Part shown: one piece after another, positions 1 through 7,993 of the stretch
How positions within the stretch are numbered: position 1 is the stretch's first letter
How the letters are laid out: each line of letters begins with the position of its first letter
DNA from: Candidatus Atribacteria bacterium
GTDB lineage: Bacteria; Atribacterota; Phoenicimicrobiia; Phoenicimicrobiales; Stramentimicrobiaceae
Assembly (NCBI GenBank): GCA_018402425.1
Contig: JAGYIZ010000001.1
Coordinates: 1 to 64,000 of the forward strand
DNA length: 64,000 nt
Direction of reading: 5' to 3'
The notes under the pieces: generated by a model
What the model was told of the DNA's origin: nothing
Database searches by the model: none
The model's input: the letters and a program-made list of their open reading frames with translations, nothing else
Made by a program: the position numbers and the translations under genes

Positions 1-64
1 TTAAAAGAGTTGGGAATTTATTCATAAAAACAGAATTATGGAGATATAAAAATAGTTTAACTGT

Positions 65-1162
65 TTAGTGACCTTCGAATTCTTCTATTAAATTTTTAAT
101 CAGTTCCTTGACCGGGATAATTTCATTAATTCGATAGGCATTTGCCCCTGCAAAGGCAAAGCCATTTTCAAAATCACCTTTTTGAGCATGAGTCAAAGCA
201 GAAGCGATACAATAGGGTGCTGTCTTAAAATCACAGGTTTTCAGACATTTCCAATAGCATCTAAAGGGTTTTTTCTTCCCTTCAAAAACCTCTTGTAAAA
301 ATTTATTCTTAATTGCTCTACCCGGTAATCCTACAGGGCTATTGATGATTACAAGGTCATTTTTCTTGCAATCAAGGTAACTCTGTTTAAACTGTTGAGA
401 GGCATCGCATTCTTCAGTAGCAACAAATCGTGTAGCCATCTGTACTCCCTGAGCCCCCATTTGAAAGTAGTGAAAAATATCTGCACCGGTATAGATGCCA
501 CCGGCTACAATAACAGGAATTTTCTTGTTAAACTCTTTCTCAAACGGTTTTAATACGGAAATAATTTCGGGTAATGTTTTTTCCAGGGTATAAGCAGGAT
601 TATCAATTTGTTCTCTTTTAAAACCTAGATGCCCTCCTGCCAAAGGACCCTCCAATACAACGGCATCAGGAATATAATGATAATTTTTTTGCCAATACTG
701 GAAGATTATCTTTGCAGCACGGGAAGATGATACAATAGGAATAACTTTTGGTTTTCTTTCACCCGTATTTTTATTTTTTGGAATCAATATATCCAAATCC
801 CTTAAAGGCAATCCTGCTCCCAGTAATACCATGTCTGCCTTTTCTTCAACTGATATCCTTACCATATCCTGGAAATCAGAAAGGGCTACCATAATATTAA
901 TACCGATAACCCCATCGGTAACTGCTCTTGCCTTTCTAATTTCTTTGCGTAAAGCTCGTTGATTAGCTTGCTTAAAATCAGTATTAAAATCGGGTTCCAT
1001 CATTCCAATCCCGGCCGTAGCTATTACACCTCCACCACCGGCATTGGCCACGGCAGAAGCTAAATCGGATAAAGAAATACCAACTGCCATACCGCCCTGA
1101 ATAATAGGAACCTTAATTGCCAAATCTCCGATTTTCAGTTCGGGCATTTTTCTTTGTTTCAT
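65..1162 (-). CDS. NAD(P)H-dependent FMN oxidoreductase (nitronate monooxygenase/FabK-like)
   Basis: This 365-residue protein is a TIM-barrel flavoprotein of the nitronate monooxygenase/FabK superfamily (COG2070). Visible motifs are the N-terminal VPIIQGGMAVG strand, a GPLAGGHLG segment that carries the family's active-site His, VIVAGGIYTG, and the phosphate-binding GAQGVQMATRF. A C-terminal Cys-containing segment (WKCLKTCDF, APYC) is absent from the true FabK encoded upstream. I start at the ATG at 1162. A longer in-frame start at 1246 would overlap fabZ by 77 bases and add a non-conserved basic leader. It is the last gene of the fab operon, eight bases after fabZ. The substrate is unknown: it could oxidise nitronates, or act on acyl-ACP or a lipid-related substrate given its position. 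Confidence 0.85.
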   Translation of the reverse strand: MKQRKMPELKIGDLAIKVPIIQGGMAVGISLSDLASAVANAGGGGVIATAGIGMMEPDFNTDFKQANQRALRKEIRKARAVTDGVIGINIMVALSDFQDMVRISVEEKADMVLLGAGLPLRDLDILIPKNKNTGERKPKVIPIVSSSRAAKIIFQYWQKNYHYIPDAVVLEGPLAGGHLGFKREQIDNPAYTLEKTLPEIISVLKPFEKEFNKKIPVIVAGGIYTGADIFHYFQMGAQGVQMATRFVATEECDASQQFKQSYLDCKKNDLVIINSPVGLPGRAIKNKFLQEVFEGKKKPFRCYWKCLKTCDFKTAPYCIASALTHAQKGDFENGFAFAGANAYRINEIIPVKELIKNLIEEFEGH

Positions 1163-1169
1163 ATCAAGA

Positions 1170-1622
1170 TTATTTTCCTTTACTAAAATCTTTTTCTTTA
1201 TTTTCAATGGCAAAAATAAGTTCAGCTTCAACAGCCACTTGACCACTTACGGTAGCAATTGCCTTGCCCAGCCCAAACGGTCCTTTCCTTTTAATAATTT
1301 GTGTCTCTAATCTCAAACAATCTCCAGGAACAACCTTTCTTTTAAACCTGGCCTTGTTAATGCCACCGAAATAAACCAATTTACCCTTATTGTTCTCTTC
1401 TATTAAAATTGCAACTGCACCTACCTGGGCCAAGGCTTCAATCATCAATACCCCGGGCATCACCATCTCGCCAGGAAAATGTCCCTGAAAAAAATATTCA
1501 TTTACGGTCACATTTTTATAGCCAATTGCCTTTTCACCGGGAATAATCTCCTCAACCCGATCAATAAATAAAAAGGGGTAACGATGTGGAATTATTTTTT
1601 GAATCTCATTACAATTTAACAA
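1170..1622 (-). CDS. fabZ: 3-hydroxyacyl-[acyl-carrier-protein] dehydratase FabZ
   Basis: FabZ removes water from 3-hydroxyacyl-ACP in the elongation cycle of type II fatty-acid synthesis. The 150-residue hot-dog fold protein has the family signature: IPHRYPFLFID near residue 11, then GHFPG with catalytic His48, VMPGVL, and MIEALAQ with catalytic Glu62. Length is normal. The start is TTG at 1622, with AAGGAG ten bases upstream lying over the end of fabF; fabF stops only one base before this start, which fits translational coupling. There is no fabA/fabB pair nearby, so unsaturated fatty acids, if made, need another route. Confidence 0.96.
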   Translation of the reverse strand: MLNCNEIQKIIPHRYPFLFIDRVEEIIPGEKAIGYKNVTVNEYFFQGHFPGEMVMPGVLMIEALAQVGAVAILIEENNKGKLVYFGGINKARFKRKVVPGDCLRLETQIIKRKGPFGLGKAIATVSGQVAVEAELIFAIENKEKDFSKGK

Positions 1623-1623
1623 T

Positions 1624-2886
1624 TTAAGTTAACTCCTTACACTCCTTATTTGATTGCCAATTTTTTAATAAAATACTTACATTATGTCCTCCGAATCCAA
1701 AAGAATTGGATAGGGTATATTCCAAATCCCTGTTTCTTCCCTCTTTTGGTACATAATCTAAGTCACATTCCGGATCCGGGTTTTCCAAACCGATAGTTGG
1801 GGGTATAAAATGATCCTGCATTGCTTTTATACAGACAATTGCCTCAATTGCACCTGCTGCACCCAACATATGTGCGGTCATGGATTTGGTAGAACTGACC
1901 GGTACAGAATAGGCATGCTCATCAAAGACATTTTTAATTGCTTTCGTCTCACAAAGATCATTATAAAGTGTACCTGTACCGTGTGCATTAATATAAGATA
2001 TTTCCGCCGGGGTCACTCCTCCCTCAATAATAGCTTTTTCCATGGCTCTTGCACCGCCTTCTCCATTCGGATCCGGTGCGGTAATATGATAAGCATCACA
2101 GGTAGCTCCACAGCCAACAATCTCAGCATAAATCTTTGCCCCTCTTTTTTGGGCATTCTCCAATGTTTCCATAATCACAATACCTGAGCCCTCTCCCATG
2201 ACAAAACCGCTTCTCTCTACATCAAAAGGCAGCGAAGCTCGTTCGGGTTGATTATGAGAACACAATGCACCCATGGAAGAAAAACCGGCTACCGACAGAG
2301 GAGTTATGGCTGCTTCTGTCCCACCACATAAAATGACCGGTGCAATACCCTGCTGCAGCAAGCGGTAGGCATAATGAATAGCCGAAGCACCCGATGCACA
2401 GGCAGTCACAACAGTTTCACAGATACCTTTTAAACCATACTTTATTGCTACATTAGCAGAGGCAATATTGGAAATGGCCATAGGGATAAAAAACGGAGAG
2501 ACTCTTTTCGGACCTTTTGTGACAATCTTTTCATTTTCTTTCTCCACGGTGGAAAAACCACCAATCCCCGTTCCGAGGATAACACCCCAATCATTTCCGG
2601 AATTCTCATTAATCTCCAAACCGGAATTTTTTATCGCTTCGTCTGCAGCAATCATGGCCATCTGGGTAAAACGGTCCATTCTTTTTCTTTCTTTAAAATC
2701 CAAAATATTTTGTTTATCTATATCTTTTACTTCTGCGGCAATCTTGACTTTAAAATCAGAGGTATCAAAAGATTGTATAAAATCAATTCCACAGTGACCT
2801 TTTTTGATATTTGACCAGAAAGTCTCAATTTCATTGCCAATCGGTGTCACGGCACCCATTCCGGTAATTACGACTCTATGTTTCAA
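1624..2886 (-). CDS. fabF: 3-oxoacyl-[acyl-carrier-protein] synthase II FabF
   Basis: FabF is the elongating condensing enzyme that joins malonyl-ACP to a growing acyl-ACP. The 420 residues show the full thiolase-fold KAS II pattern: nucleophile Cys163 in VTACASGAS, His302 in NAHGTGT, Lys334 and His339 in STKSMTAHMLGA, and the C-terminal GFGGHN loop. The start is TTG at 2886 with a GGTG-type ribosome site upstream; translation begins MKHRVVITG, as expected for the family. It lies 15 bases after fabG. In many Firmicutes acpP sits between fabG and fabF; here there is no room for it. Confidence 0.97.
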   Translation of the reverse strand: MKHRVVITGMGAVTPIGNEIETFWSNIKKGHCGIDFIQSFDTSDFKVKIAAEVKDIDKQNILDFKERKRMDRFTQMAMIAADEAIKNSGLEINENSGNDWGVILGTGIGGFSTVEKENEKIVTKGPKRVSPFFIPMAISNIASANVAIKYGLKGICETVVTACASGASAIHYAYRLLQQGIAPVILCGGTEAAITPLSVAGFSSMGALCSHNQPERASLPFDVERSGFVMGEGSGIVIMETLENAQKRGAKIYAEIVGCGATCDAYHITAPDPNGEGGARAMEKAIIEGGVTPAEISYINAHGTGTLYNDLCETKAIKNVFDEHAYSVPVSSTKSMTAHMLGAAGAIEAIVCIKAMQDHFIPPTIGLENPDPECDLDYVPKEGRNRDLEYTLSNSFGFGGHNVSILLKNWQSNKECKELT

Positions 2887-2901
2887 TTATTAACACCACC
2901 C

Positions 2902-3651
2902 CTATATCTCCATTCCACCGTCAATCCGAAAAACTTGTCCGGTGATATAATTTGCTTCATCTGACACTAAAAAATTTACCATATTAGCCACTTCTTCGGG
3001 TAATCCGAATCTTCCCAAAGGTATCCTGGATAGGATTTTCCCCTTCTGATCATCTGATAACTGGTTCGTCATATCTGTCTTTATATAACCAGGAGCAATG
3101 GCATTCACTGTGATATTTCTTGTCCCTAATTCCTTAGCAACTGATTTGGTAAAACCAATAATCCCTGCCTTGGAAGCAGCATAATTAGCCTGCCCGGCAT
3201 TTCCGGCAATCCCTACAACAGACGATATATTAACAATTCTCCCATAACGACCCTTCATCATTATCTTGCTGGCATATTTAGTACAATGAAAAGTACCAAG
3301 CAAATTAACGGCAATAACCTGACTAAATTCATCCTCTTTCATTCTTAATAACAGATTATCCCTGTTAATGCCGGCATTATTTACCAAAATATCCAAACGA
3401 TTAAAATTCTCCAGGGAAGATTGAATCACTTTCTGAGCATCATCCGGATGACTGACATCCCCCCGGACAAGAACACAATGACCACCTAAATCAGCTATTT
3501 TCCTGGATAAATCTAAAGCTGCTGCCTCATTTTGATAATAATTAATTATCAGATTGGCTTCTGATTTGGCCAAACGTAACGCAATAGCCCTGCCAATCCC
3601 CCGGACTGCACCGGTTATAACTGCTGTCTGACCAGTTAATGCACTTGACAT
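2902..3651 (-). CDS. fabG: 3-oxoacyl-[acyl-carrier-protein] reductase FabG
   Basis: This NADPH-dependent short-chain dehydrogenase reduces 3-oxoacyl-ACP. Motifs visible are the Rossmann TGAVRGIGRAIA, NNAGINRDN, catalytic Ser in NISSVVG, YAASKAG with Tyr and Lys, and the FabG-type ending DGGMEI. The chosen start is the ATG at 3651 with GGAG nine bases upstream. A GTG at 3660 lies directly against that GGAG and is less likely. The start overlaps the end of fabD by 16 bases. Length (249 aa) is typical. Confidence 0.96.
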   Translation of the reverse strand: MSSALTGQTAVITGAVRGIGRAIALRLAKSEANLIINYYQNEAAALDLSRKIADLGGHCVLVRGDVSHPDDAQKVIQSSLENFNRLDILVNNAGINRDNLLLRMKEDEFSQVIAVNLLGTFHCTKYASKIMMKGRYGRIVNISSVVGIAGNAGQANYAASKAGIIGFTKSVAKELGTRNITVNAIAPGYIKTDMTNQLSDDQKGKILSRIPLGRFGLPEEVANMVNFLVSDEANYITGQVFRIDGGMEI

Positions 3652-4589
3652 AAACGACACTCCAATAATTTCAGGGTTTTATTTAATGATTGAATATCTT
3701 CTACATTGCTAACAGTTAAATCCCTATCAATTTTCTTTAAAAAACCACTAAGGACTTTACCCGGACCGATTTCTATAAATGTATCGACTCCATCCTGAAT
3801 CATTTTTAGAATACACCTTGTCCAGAGAATAGGGTACATTACCTGATCCGTCAATAATCCCTTAATCTTCTCTTTTTTCTCGATGTAATCAGCGATAACA
3901 TTACTGATAACCGGAATCTGAATATCTCCTATTCTTATATTATTAAGCTCTAGTGCCAATCTATCAGATGCCGGGCGAAGCATAGATGTATGAAAAGGAG
4001 CACTAACCAGTAATGGAATTACTTTTTTTGCCCCTTCCTCTCTGGCAATTTCTCCAGCTAAATCAACTGCCCCTACTTCACCACCTATTACAACCTGTCC
4101 TGGGTAATTATAATTTGCTGGCTCGACAATCCCTTTCCAGCTTGCTTTGAGGCACACTTTTTCTACCATCTCATCATCTAAACCTAAAATAGCCAACATC
4201 TTACCCATTCCTACCGGTACTGCCTCCTGCATATACTGACCTCTTTTTCTAACCAACTGAACTGTTTCCCCAAAATCAAGTGCTCCTGCACTAACCAGGG
4301 CTGAATATTCTCCTAAACTTAAGCCAGCAGTAATATCCGGTTTAATTCCGTATTCCTGTAAAACTCTTAAAGCAGCAATGCTGGTAGTTAAAATAGCAGG
4401 CTGCGTATTTTCTGTTTTATTTAAATCCTGCGAAGTTCCTTCAAAACAAAGTTTTTCAATTTCCATATTAAGAACTTCTTTTGCTTTTTGATATACTTTC
4501 CGGCAGGAAGAAAAATTTTCAAAAAGTTCTCTGCCCATACCAACATATTGAGCACCCTGTCCGGAAAACAAAAATGCGGTTTTTCCCAT
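3636..4589 (-). CDS. fabD: malonyl-CoA:ACP transacylase FabD
   Basis: FabD transfers malonyl from CoA to acyl carrier protein. In 317 residues it shows FSGQGAQYVGMGR at the N terminus, nucleophile Ser91 in GLSLGEYSA, and catalytic His200 in SAPFHTSML. Start ATG at 4589 has AGAGGTG upstream. It lies six bases after fabK and overlaps fabG. Confidence 0.96.
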   Translation of the reverse strand: MGKTAFLFSGQGAQYVGMGRELFENFSSCRKVYQKAKEVLNMEIEKLCFEGTSQDLNKTENTQPAILTTSIAALRVLQEYGIKPDITAGLSLGEYSALVSAGALDFGETVQLVRKRGQYMQEAVPVGMGKMLAILGLDDEMVEKVCLKASWKGIVEPANYNYPGQVVIGGEVGAVDLAGEIAREEGAKKVIPLLVSAPFHTSMLRPASDRLALELNNIRIGDIQIPVISNVIADYIEKKEKIKGLLTDQVMYPILWTRCILKMIQDGVDTFIEIGPGKVLSGFLKKIDRDLTVSNVEDIQSLNKTLKLLECRLCQVH

Positions 4590-4595
4590 TACTTT

Positions 4596-5570
4596 TCACC
4601 TCTTTATAGTATCAGTATATTTTTCCTGTATTAGAGCAGACTTTTCTATTATTTGAGTTTCGGCTTCAGAAAATATCTCTTCAATAATTTCCCGGCAGCT
4701 TTGTTCTTTATGAACTAAACCGGAAATTTGGCCTGCCATAATAGAGCCCATTTCCATATCGCCTTCCCGGGTAGCACGATAAAGTGAGCCTTTCCCTAAT
4801 TCTTCATATTCTTCAAAAGAAGTTTCTTTCATTCTCTCCAATTGCTGAAACTCACGTGCCAGCTGATTTTTAATGACCCTAACCGGGTGACCTGTGGCTC
4901 TGCCAGTTACAATTGTGCTGGTATCTTTTGCCTGTAAAATCTTTTCTTTGTATGCTCTATTAATAGTACATTCATAAGCAACAAGAAAGCGGGTCCCGAT
5001 TTGCACACCTGAAGCCCCGAGCATGAGCGCTGCAGCTAATCCGCGACCGTCTCCAATCCCTCCGGCAGCAATAACCGGAATATGAACAGCGTCAACTACC
5101 TGGGGAATAAGTGACATAGTCGTTAATTCGCCTATATGTCCCCCTGCTTCACCGCCTTCAGCAATCAGGCCATCCACTCCCATCTTCTCCATTCTCCTGG
5201 CTATTGATACAGATGGAATAACCGGTAATACCTTAATTCCATTATCCTTCCAACTGGAAATATATTTACCCGGACTTCCTGCCCCGGTAATAATTACTTC
5301 AATCCCTTCTTCAATCGCCACTTTACTGATTTTCTCTGCATCGGGATTTAACAACATGATATTGAGAGCAAAAGGCTTTTTAGTTAAAGACCTGGCTTTT
5401 CTAATTTCTTTTCTTATCCATTCCTCTGGAGCATATCCGGCAGCAATAACACCTAATCCACCGGCATTTGATACAGCTGAAGCCAGTTCGGCATCGGCAA
5501 CCCAAGCCATACCTCCTTGAATTAAGGGATATTTAATATTTAATAGCGTATTAACAGATGTATGTATCAT
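4596..5570 (-). CDS. fabK: FMN-dependent enoyl-ACP reductase FabK
   Basis: FabK performs the last reduction of the elongation cycle using NAD(P)H and FMN. The 324-residue protein has YPLIQGGMAW, EGGEAGGHIGE with His145 at the position of the pneumococcal active-site His, VIAAGGIGDG and GVQIGTRF. AAGGAG precedes the ATG. It sits between fabH and fabD as in streptococci and many Clostridia, and the window shows no FabI- or FabV-type reductase. It is a paralogue of the flavoprotein at 65-1162, but this copy is the one that fits FabK in length and context. Confidence 0.94.
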   Translation of the reverse strand: MIHTSVNTLLNIKYPLIQGGMAWVADAELASAVSNAGGLGVIAAGYAPEEWIRKEIRKARSLTKKPFALNIMLLNPDAEKISKVAIEEGIEVIITGAGSPGKYISSWKDNGIKVLPVIPSVSIARRMEKMGVDGLIAEGGEAGGHIGELTTMSLIPQVVDAVHIPVIAAGGIGDGRGLAAALMLGASGVQIGTRFLVAYECTINRAYKEKILQAKDTSTIVTGRATGHPVRVIKNQLAREFQQLERMKETSFEEYEELGKGSLYRATREGDMEMGSIMAGQISGLVHKEQSCREIIEEIFSEAETQIIEKSALIQEKYTDTIKR

Positions 5571-5589
5571 ACATAATCTCCTTGTTACA

Positions 5590-6577
5590 TTACATAGTCC
5601 AATTTAACAGTATTGCTCCCCAGGTTAATCCTCCGCCAAAACCAACCATAATAATTCTATCTCCATCATAAATCATCTTTTTTCGAACCATTTCGTCTAA
5701 TGCCAGAGGGATACTGGCCGCTGAAGTGTTACCAAAATGATTCATATTTTTATAGAATTTTCCTGGAGGTACTTTTAACTTTTTAGCTACATTATCTATA
5801 ATCCGGTAGTTTGCTTGATGAGGAACAATATAATTTATATCATCAATGGTGAGTTTATTATCTGCTAAAATTATTTCAATACTTTTTAACATAATATGGG
5901 TAGCAAATTTAAATATTTCTTTTCCGTTCATATACATATATGAATGATTTTCTATCTTTGAATGATTTTTAAAAAAAGGATTTCTTAGAGAAACTGCCGG
6001 AATGGTTAAAAAACCTTCCAAATCTCCCTGAGAACCGGTATAAGTAGAAACAATACCTTCTTTTTTACTCTTTTTTAATAGCGCAGCTCCTGCACCGTCT
6101 CCAAATAAAACACAGGTATTTCTATCATTCCAGTCCAGTACTTTCGATAATATTTCTGCTCCGATTACTAAAATACATTGACTCTGACCTGATTTAATAA
6201 ATTTATCTGCAATCTGTAAACCATATATAAATCCTGTACATCCGGCAGAAATATCAAAACTTGGTATATCTTTCAGTCCCAGTTCTGCTTGAACCAAACT
6301 GGCTGTAGAAGGAGTAAAAAAGTCAGGTGTAATTGTGGAAAGAATAATCAAGTCGATTTCATCAGGTTTTATATTTGCCTGCTCTATAGCACGTTGTGCT
6401 GCCTTAAGGGCCAGTTGCGTAGTATTCTCTCCGGTAGACATCCTTCTTTCTTCAATACCCGTCCGGCTGGTGATCCATTGATCTGAAGTATCAACAATAT
6501 TTTCTAATTCTCCGTTTGTAACTATTTTCTCAGGAACATAGCCCCCTAATCCAATAATTTCGCTATGAGCATTTCAT
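5590..6577 (-). CDS. fabH: 3-oxoacyl-ACP synthase III FabH, frame break at codon 2
   Basis: FabH starts fatty-acid synthesis by condensing acetyl- or branched acyl-CoA with malonyl-ACP. The conserved reading frame runs from about 6573 to 5590 and has the usual N terminus (GLGGYVPEKIVTN, DTSDQWI, RTGI) and a triad matching E. coli numbering: Cys112 in SAGCTGF, His252 in PHQAN, Asn282 in NHFGNTSAAS. The first in-frame ATG, at 6441, would delete 44 conserved residues. An ATG at 6577 with AAAAGGGAA just upstream is clearly the intended start. It is out of frame by one base because the codon after it reads AAA where AAT GCT is needed, that is, one extra A. This is either a consensus error or a real lesion. 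It is first in the operon. Confidence 0.88.
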
Positions 6578-6633
6578 TATTTCCCTTTTGTATGCCTATT
6601 TAAAAATAGATAGATAATATTTTTATTTAATAA

Positions 6634-6662
6634 TAACTACTATTAGTTGATATTAGTAGTTA
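6634..6662. promoter_or_regulatory. Palindromic operator candidate downstream of the fab promoter
   Basis: Perfect 9-bp inverted arms, TAACTACTA at 6634-6642 and TAGTAGTTA at 6654-6662, are separated by 11 bases, so the arm centres are 20 bp apart, two helical turns. It lies just downstream of the predicted fabH start point, where a repressor would block transcription. FapR or FabT regulate such operons in Firmicutes, but neither consensus is clearly matched and no regulator gene is adjacent. The function is inferred. Confidence 0.5.
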
Positions 6663-6675
6663 ACTATGTAACAGA

Positions 6676-6704
6676 AGTATATAGGTGATTTTACTTTGTG
6701 TCAA
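6676..6704 (-). promoter_or_regulatory. Sigma-A type promoter of the fab operon
   Basis: On the minus strand there is a perfect -35 TTGACA (6704-6699), a 17-bp spacer and a -10 TATACT (6681-6676). The predicted start is near 6669, giving a leader of about 90 nt before fabH. Confidence 0.75.
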
Positions 6705-6731
6705 CATTAAAATAAATATTGTTAAAAAATT

Positions 6732-6759
6732 TTGCTAAAGTCAGTCTATCCATTATAAT
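6732..6759 (+). promoter_or_regulatory. Promoter candidate for the HOGA-like aldolase gene
   Basis: TTGCTA at 6732-6737, a 16-bp spacer and a perfect TATAAT at 6754-6759 lie 65 bases before the gene. The divergent fab promoter is only about 30 bp away. Confidence 0.55.
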
Positions 6760-6824
6760 AAATACATTAAGAGATACTTGATTCTAAATATATTTATTAA
6801 TTTGTATACCAGGAGGTATTTGTT

Positions 6825-7724
6825 TTGCATAAAATGAATTTAAACGGTATTTATCCACCCATTGTCACTCCTTTTCTCAAAGAAGATGTAGCCTATCACT
6901 ACTTGACAAAAAATATTGAAAAATTAAATAAGAGTGGCATTAAAGGTATAGTAGTTCTTGGATCTAATGGAGAGAATGTATTCCTTTCTGAAGAAGAAAA
7001 AATTGAAGTTGTGCAAACGGTCATCACATCTGCGTCTAAAGAGATGACAATTATTGTTGGTTCCGGGTGTGAATCGACTCGGGAGACTATACATCTTACT
7101 AATAAAATGGCCAAGTTAGGTGCTCATGCCGCACTAATTGTTACACCTTCTTATTATGGCAGTAAAATGAACGATGAATCATTAATAAATTATTATTCCA
7201 ATGTTGCCGAGAAATCAGAAATCCCTATTTTGCTCTATAATGTTCCCAAATTTACCGGAGTTAATGTAAGCAAAGAAGCGGTGTCAACACTGTCAAAACA
7301 TCCTAATATCGTTGGCATTAAAGATAGTAGCGGTAATGTCAATCAACTGGGACAATATCTTAATCGCGTTGATTCTGATTTTAATGTTCTGGTAGGCACA
7401 GCAGGGGCTTTGTTCGGAGCGCTTACCCTGGGCTGTAAAGGCGGCGTACTTGCTCTGGCCAATATTGTCCCGGAAAAATGTGTAGAAATTTATCAATTGG
7501 TACAAGAAGGGAAGATAAAAGAAGCTCGGGACTTACAACTCCGGATGATTCCGGTTAACTATGCCATAACGGCCACATATGGTATCAGCGGTCTGAAATA
7601 TGCTATGGATTTATTAGGATATCAGGGAGGAGAAGTGAGATCTCCTTTACTGCCAGCCAAACCTGGGGAACAGGAAAAAATCAGAAATATTCTTTTGGAG
7701 GCAAAACTAAAAATAATCCAGTAA
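6825..7724 (+). CDS. DapA-superfamily aldolase resembling 4-hydroxy-2-oxoglutarate aldolase
   Basis: This is a 299-residue class I (Schiff-base) lyase of the N-acetylneuraminate lyase/DHDPS fold. The lyase Lys is in VGIKDSSGN, the Tyr in LLYNVPKFTG, and the pyruvate-binding loop reads GSNGEN rather than the GTTGE of dihydrodipicolinate synthase. From memory, GSGCEST, VTPSYY, HPNIVGIKDS and LLGYQGG resemble mammalian HOGA1 more than DapA, suggesting cleavage of 4-hydroxy-2-oxoglutarate or a similar 2-oxo acid. The start is TTG at 6825 with AGGAGG eight bases before it; the later ATG at 6834 is too far from that site. It stands alone, so there is no pathway context. Lyase of the family: sure; substrate: moderate. 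Confidence 0.8.
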   Translation: MHKMNLNGIYPPIVTPFLKEDVAYHYLTKNIEKLNKSGIKGIVVLGSNGENVFLSEEEKIEVVQTVITSASKEMTIIVGSGCESTRETIHLTNKMAKLGAHAALIVTPSYYGSKMNDESLINYYSNVAEKSEIPILLYNVPKFTGVNVSKEAVSTLSKHPNIVGIKDSSGNVNQLGQYLNRVDSDFNVLVGTAGALFGALTLGCKGGVLALANIVPEKCVEIYQLVQEGKIKEARDLQLRMIPVNYAITATYGISGLKYAMDLLGYQGGEVRSPLLPAKPGEQEKIRNILLEAKLKIIQ

Positions 7725-7960
7725 ATATCGCACCCGCGTAGCGGGTGGCTTTAAGAACCTCTAAAAGGATTTAACTTTTTAGATCTTTTTCTTTCGATTT
7801 TTTTTATTTAACCTTTAGCTATAATATTCCTTAAGCAATAGTGCTTCCAACTTTGGACTTCAGGTGAAAAATTGTCATCTAGCTACTCTTAGTCTTTTTA
7901 TAGTAAAACCAATTTATTTAACCATTACCACCTTCTAAGAAAGTGGTAATGGTTAAATAA
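7719..7960 (+). repeat. Dispersed structured element, copy 1 (full length)
   Basis: This 242-base element begins CAGTAAATATCGCACCC, whose TAA is the stop codon of the preceding aldolase gene. It continues into a CCCGC/GCGGG hairpin and GGCTTTAAGAA, then a T-rich centre. It ends in an 18-bp perfect inverted repeat (7914-7931 with 7943-7960, loop of 11). Both ends and parts of the middle recur at 33954-34211, and the left end recurs at 26508. It has no coding capacity. Terminal hairpins without long terminal inverted repeats suggest a non-autonomous IS200/IS605-type element or a structured RNA; this is inference. Confidence 0.75.
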
Positions 7961-7993
7961 ATAATACACCAATTGAAAATGGATAATGCTAAT

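Noticed and set aside
1810-2187. Plus-strand 125-codon open frame inside fabF
   Set aside because: It lies antisense to a clear catalytic enzyme; its composition follows the opposite strand and no homologue or ribosome site is seen.
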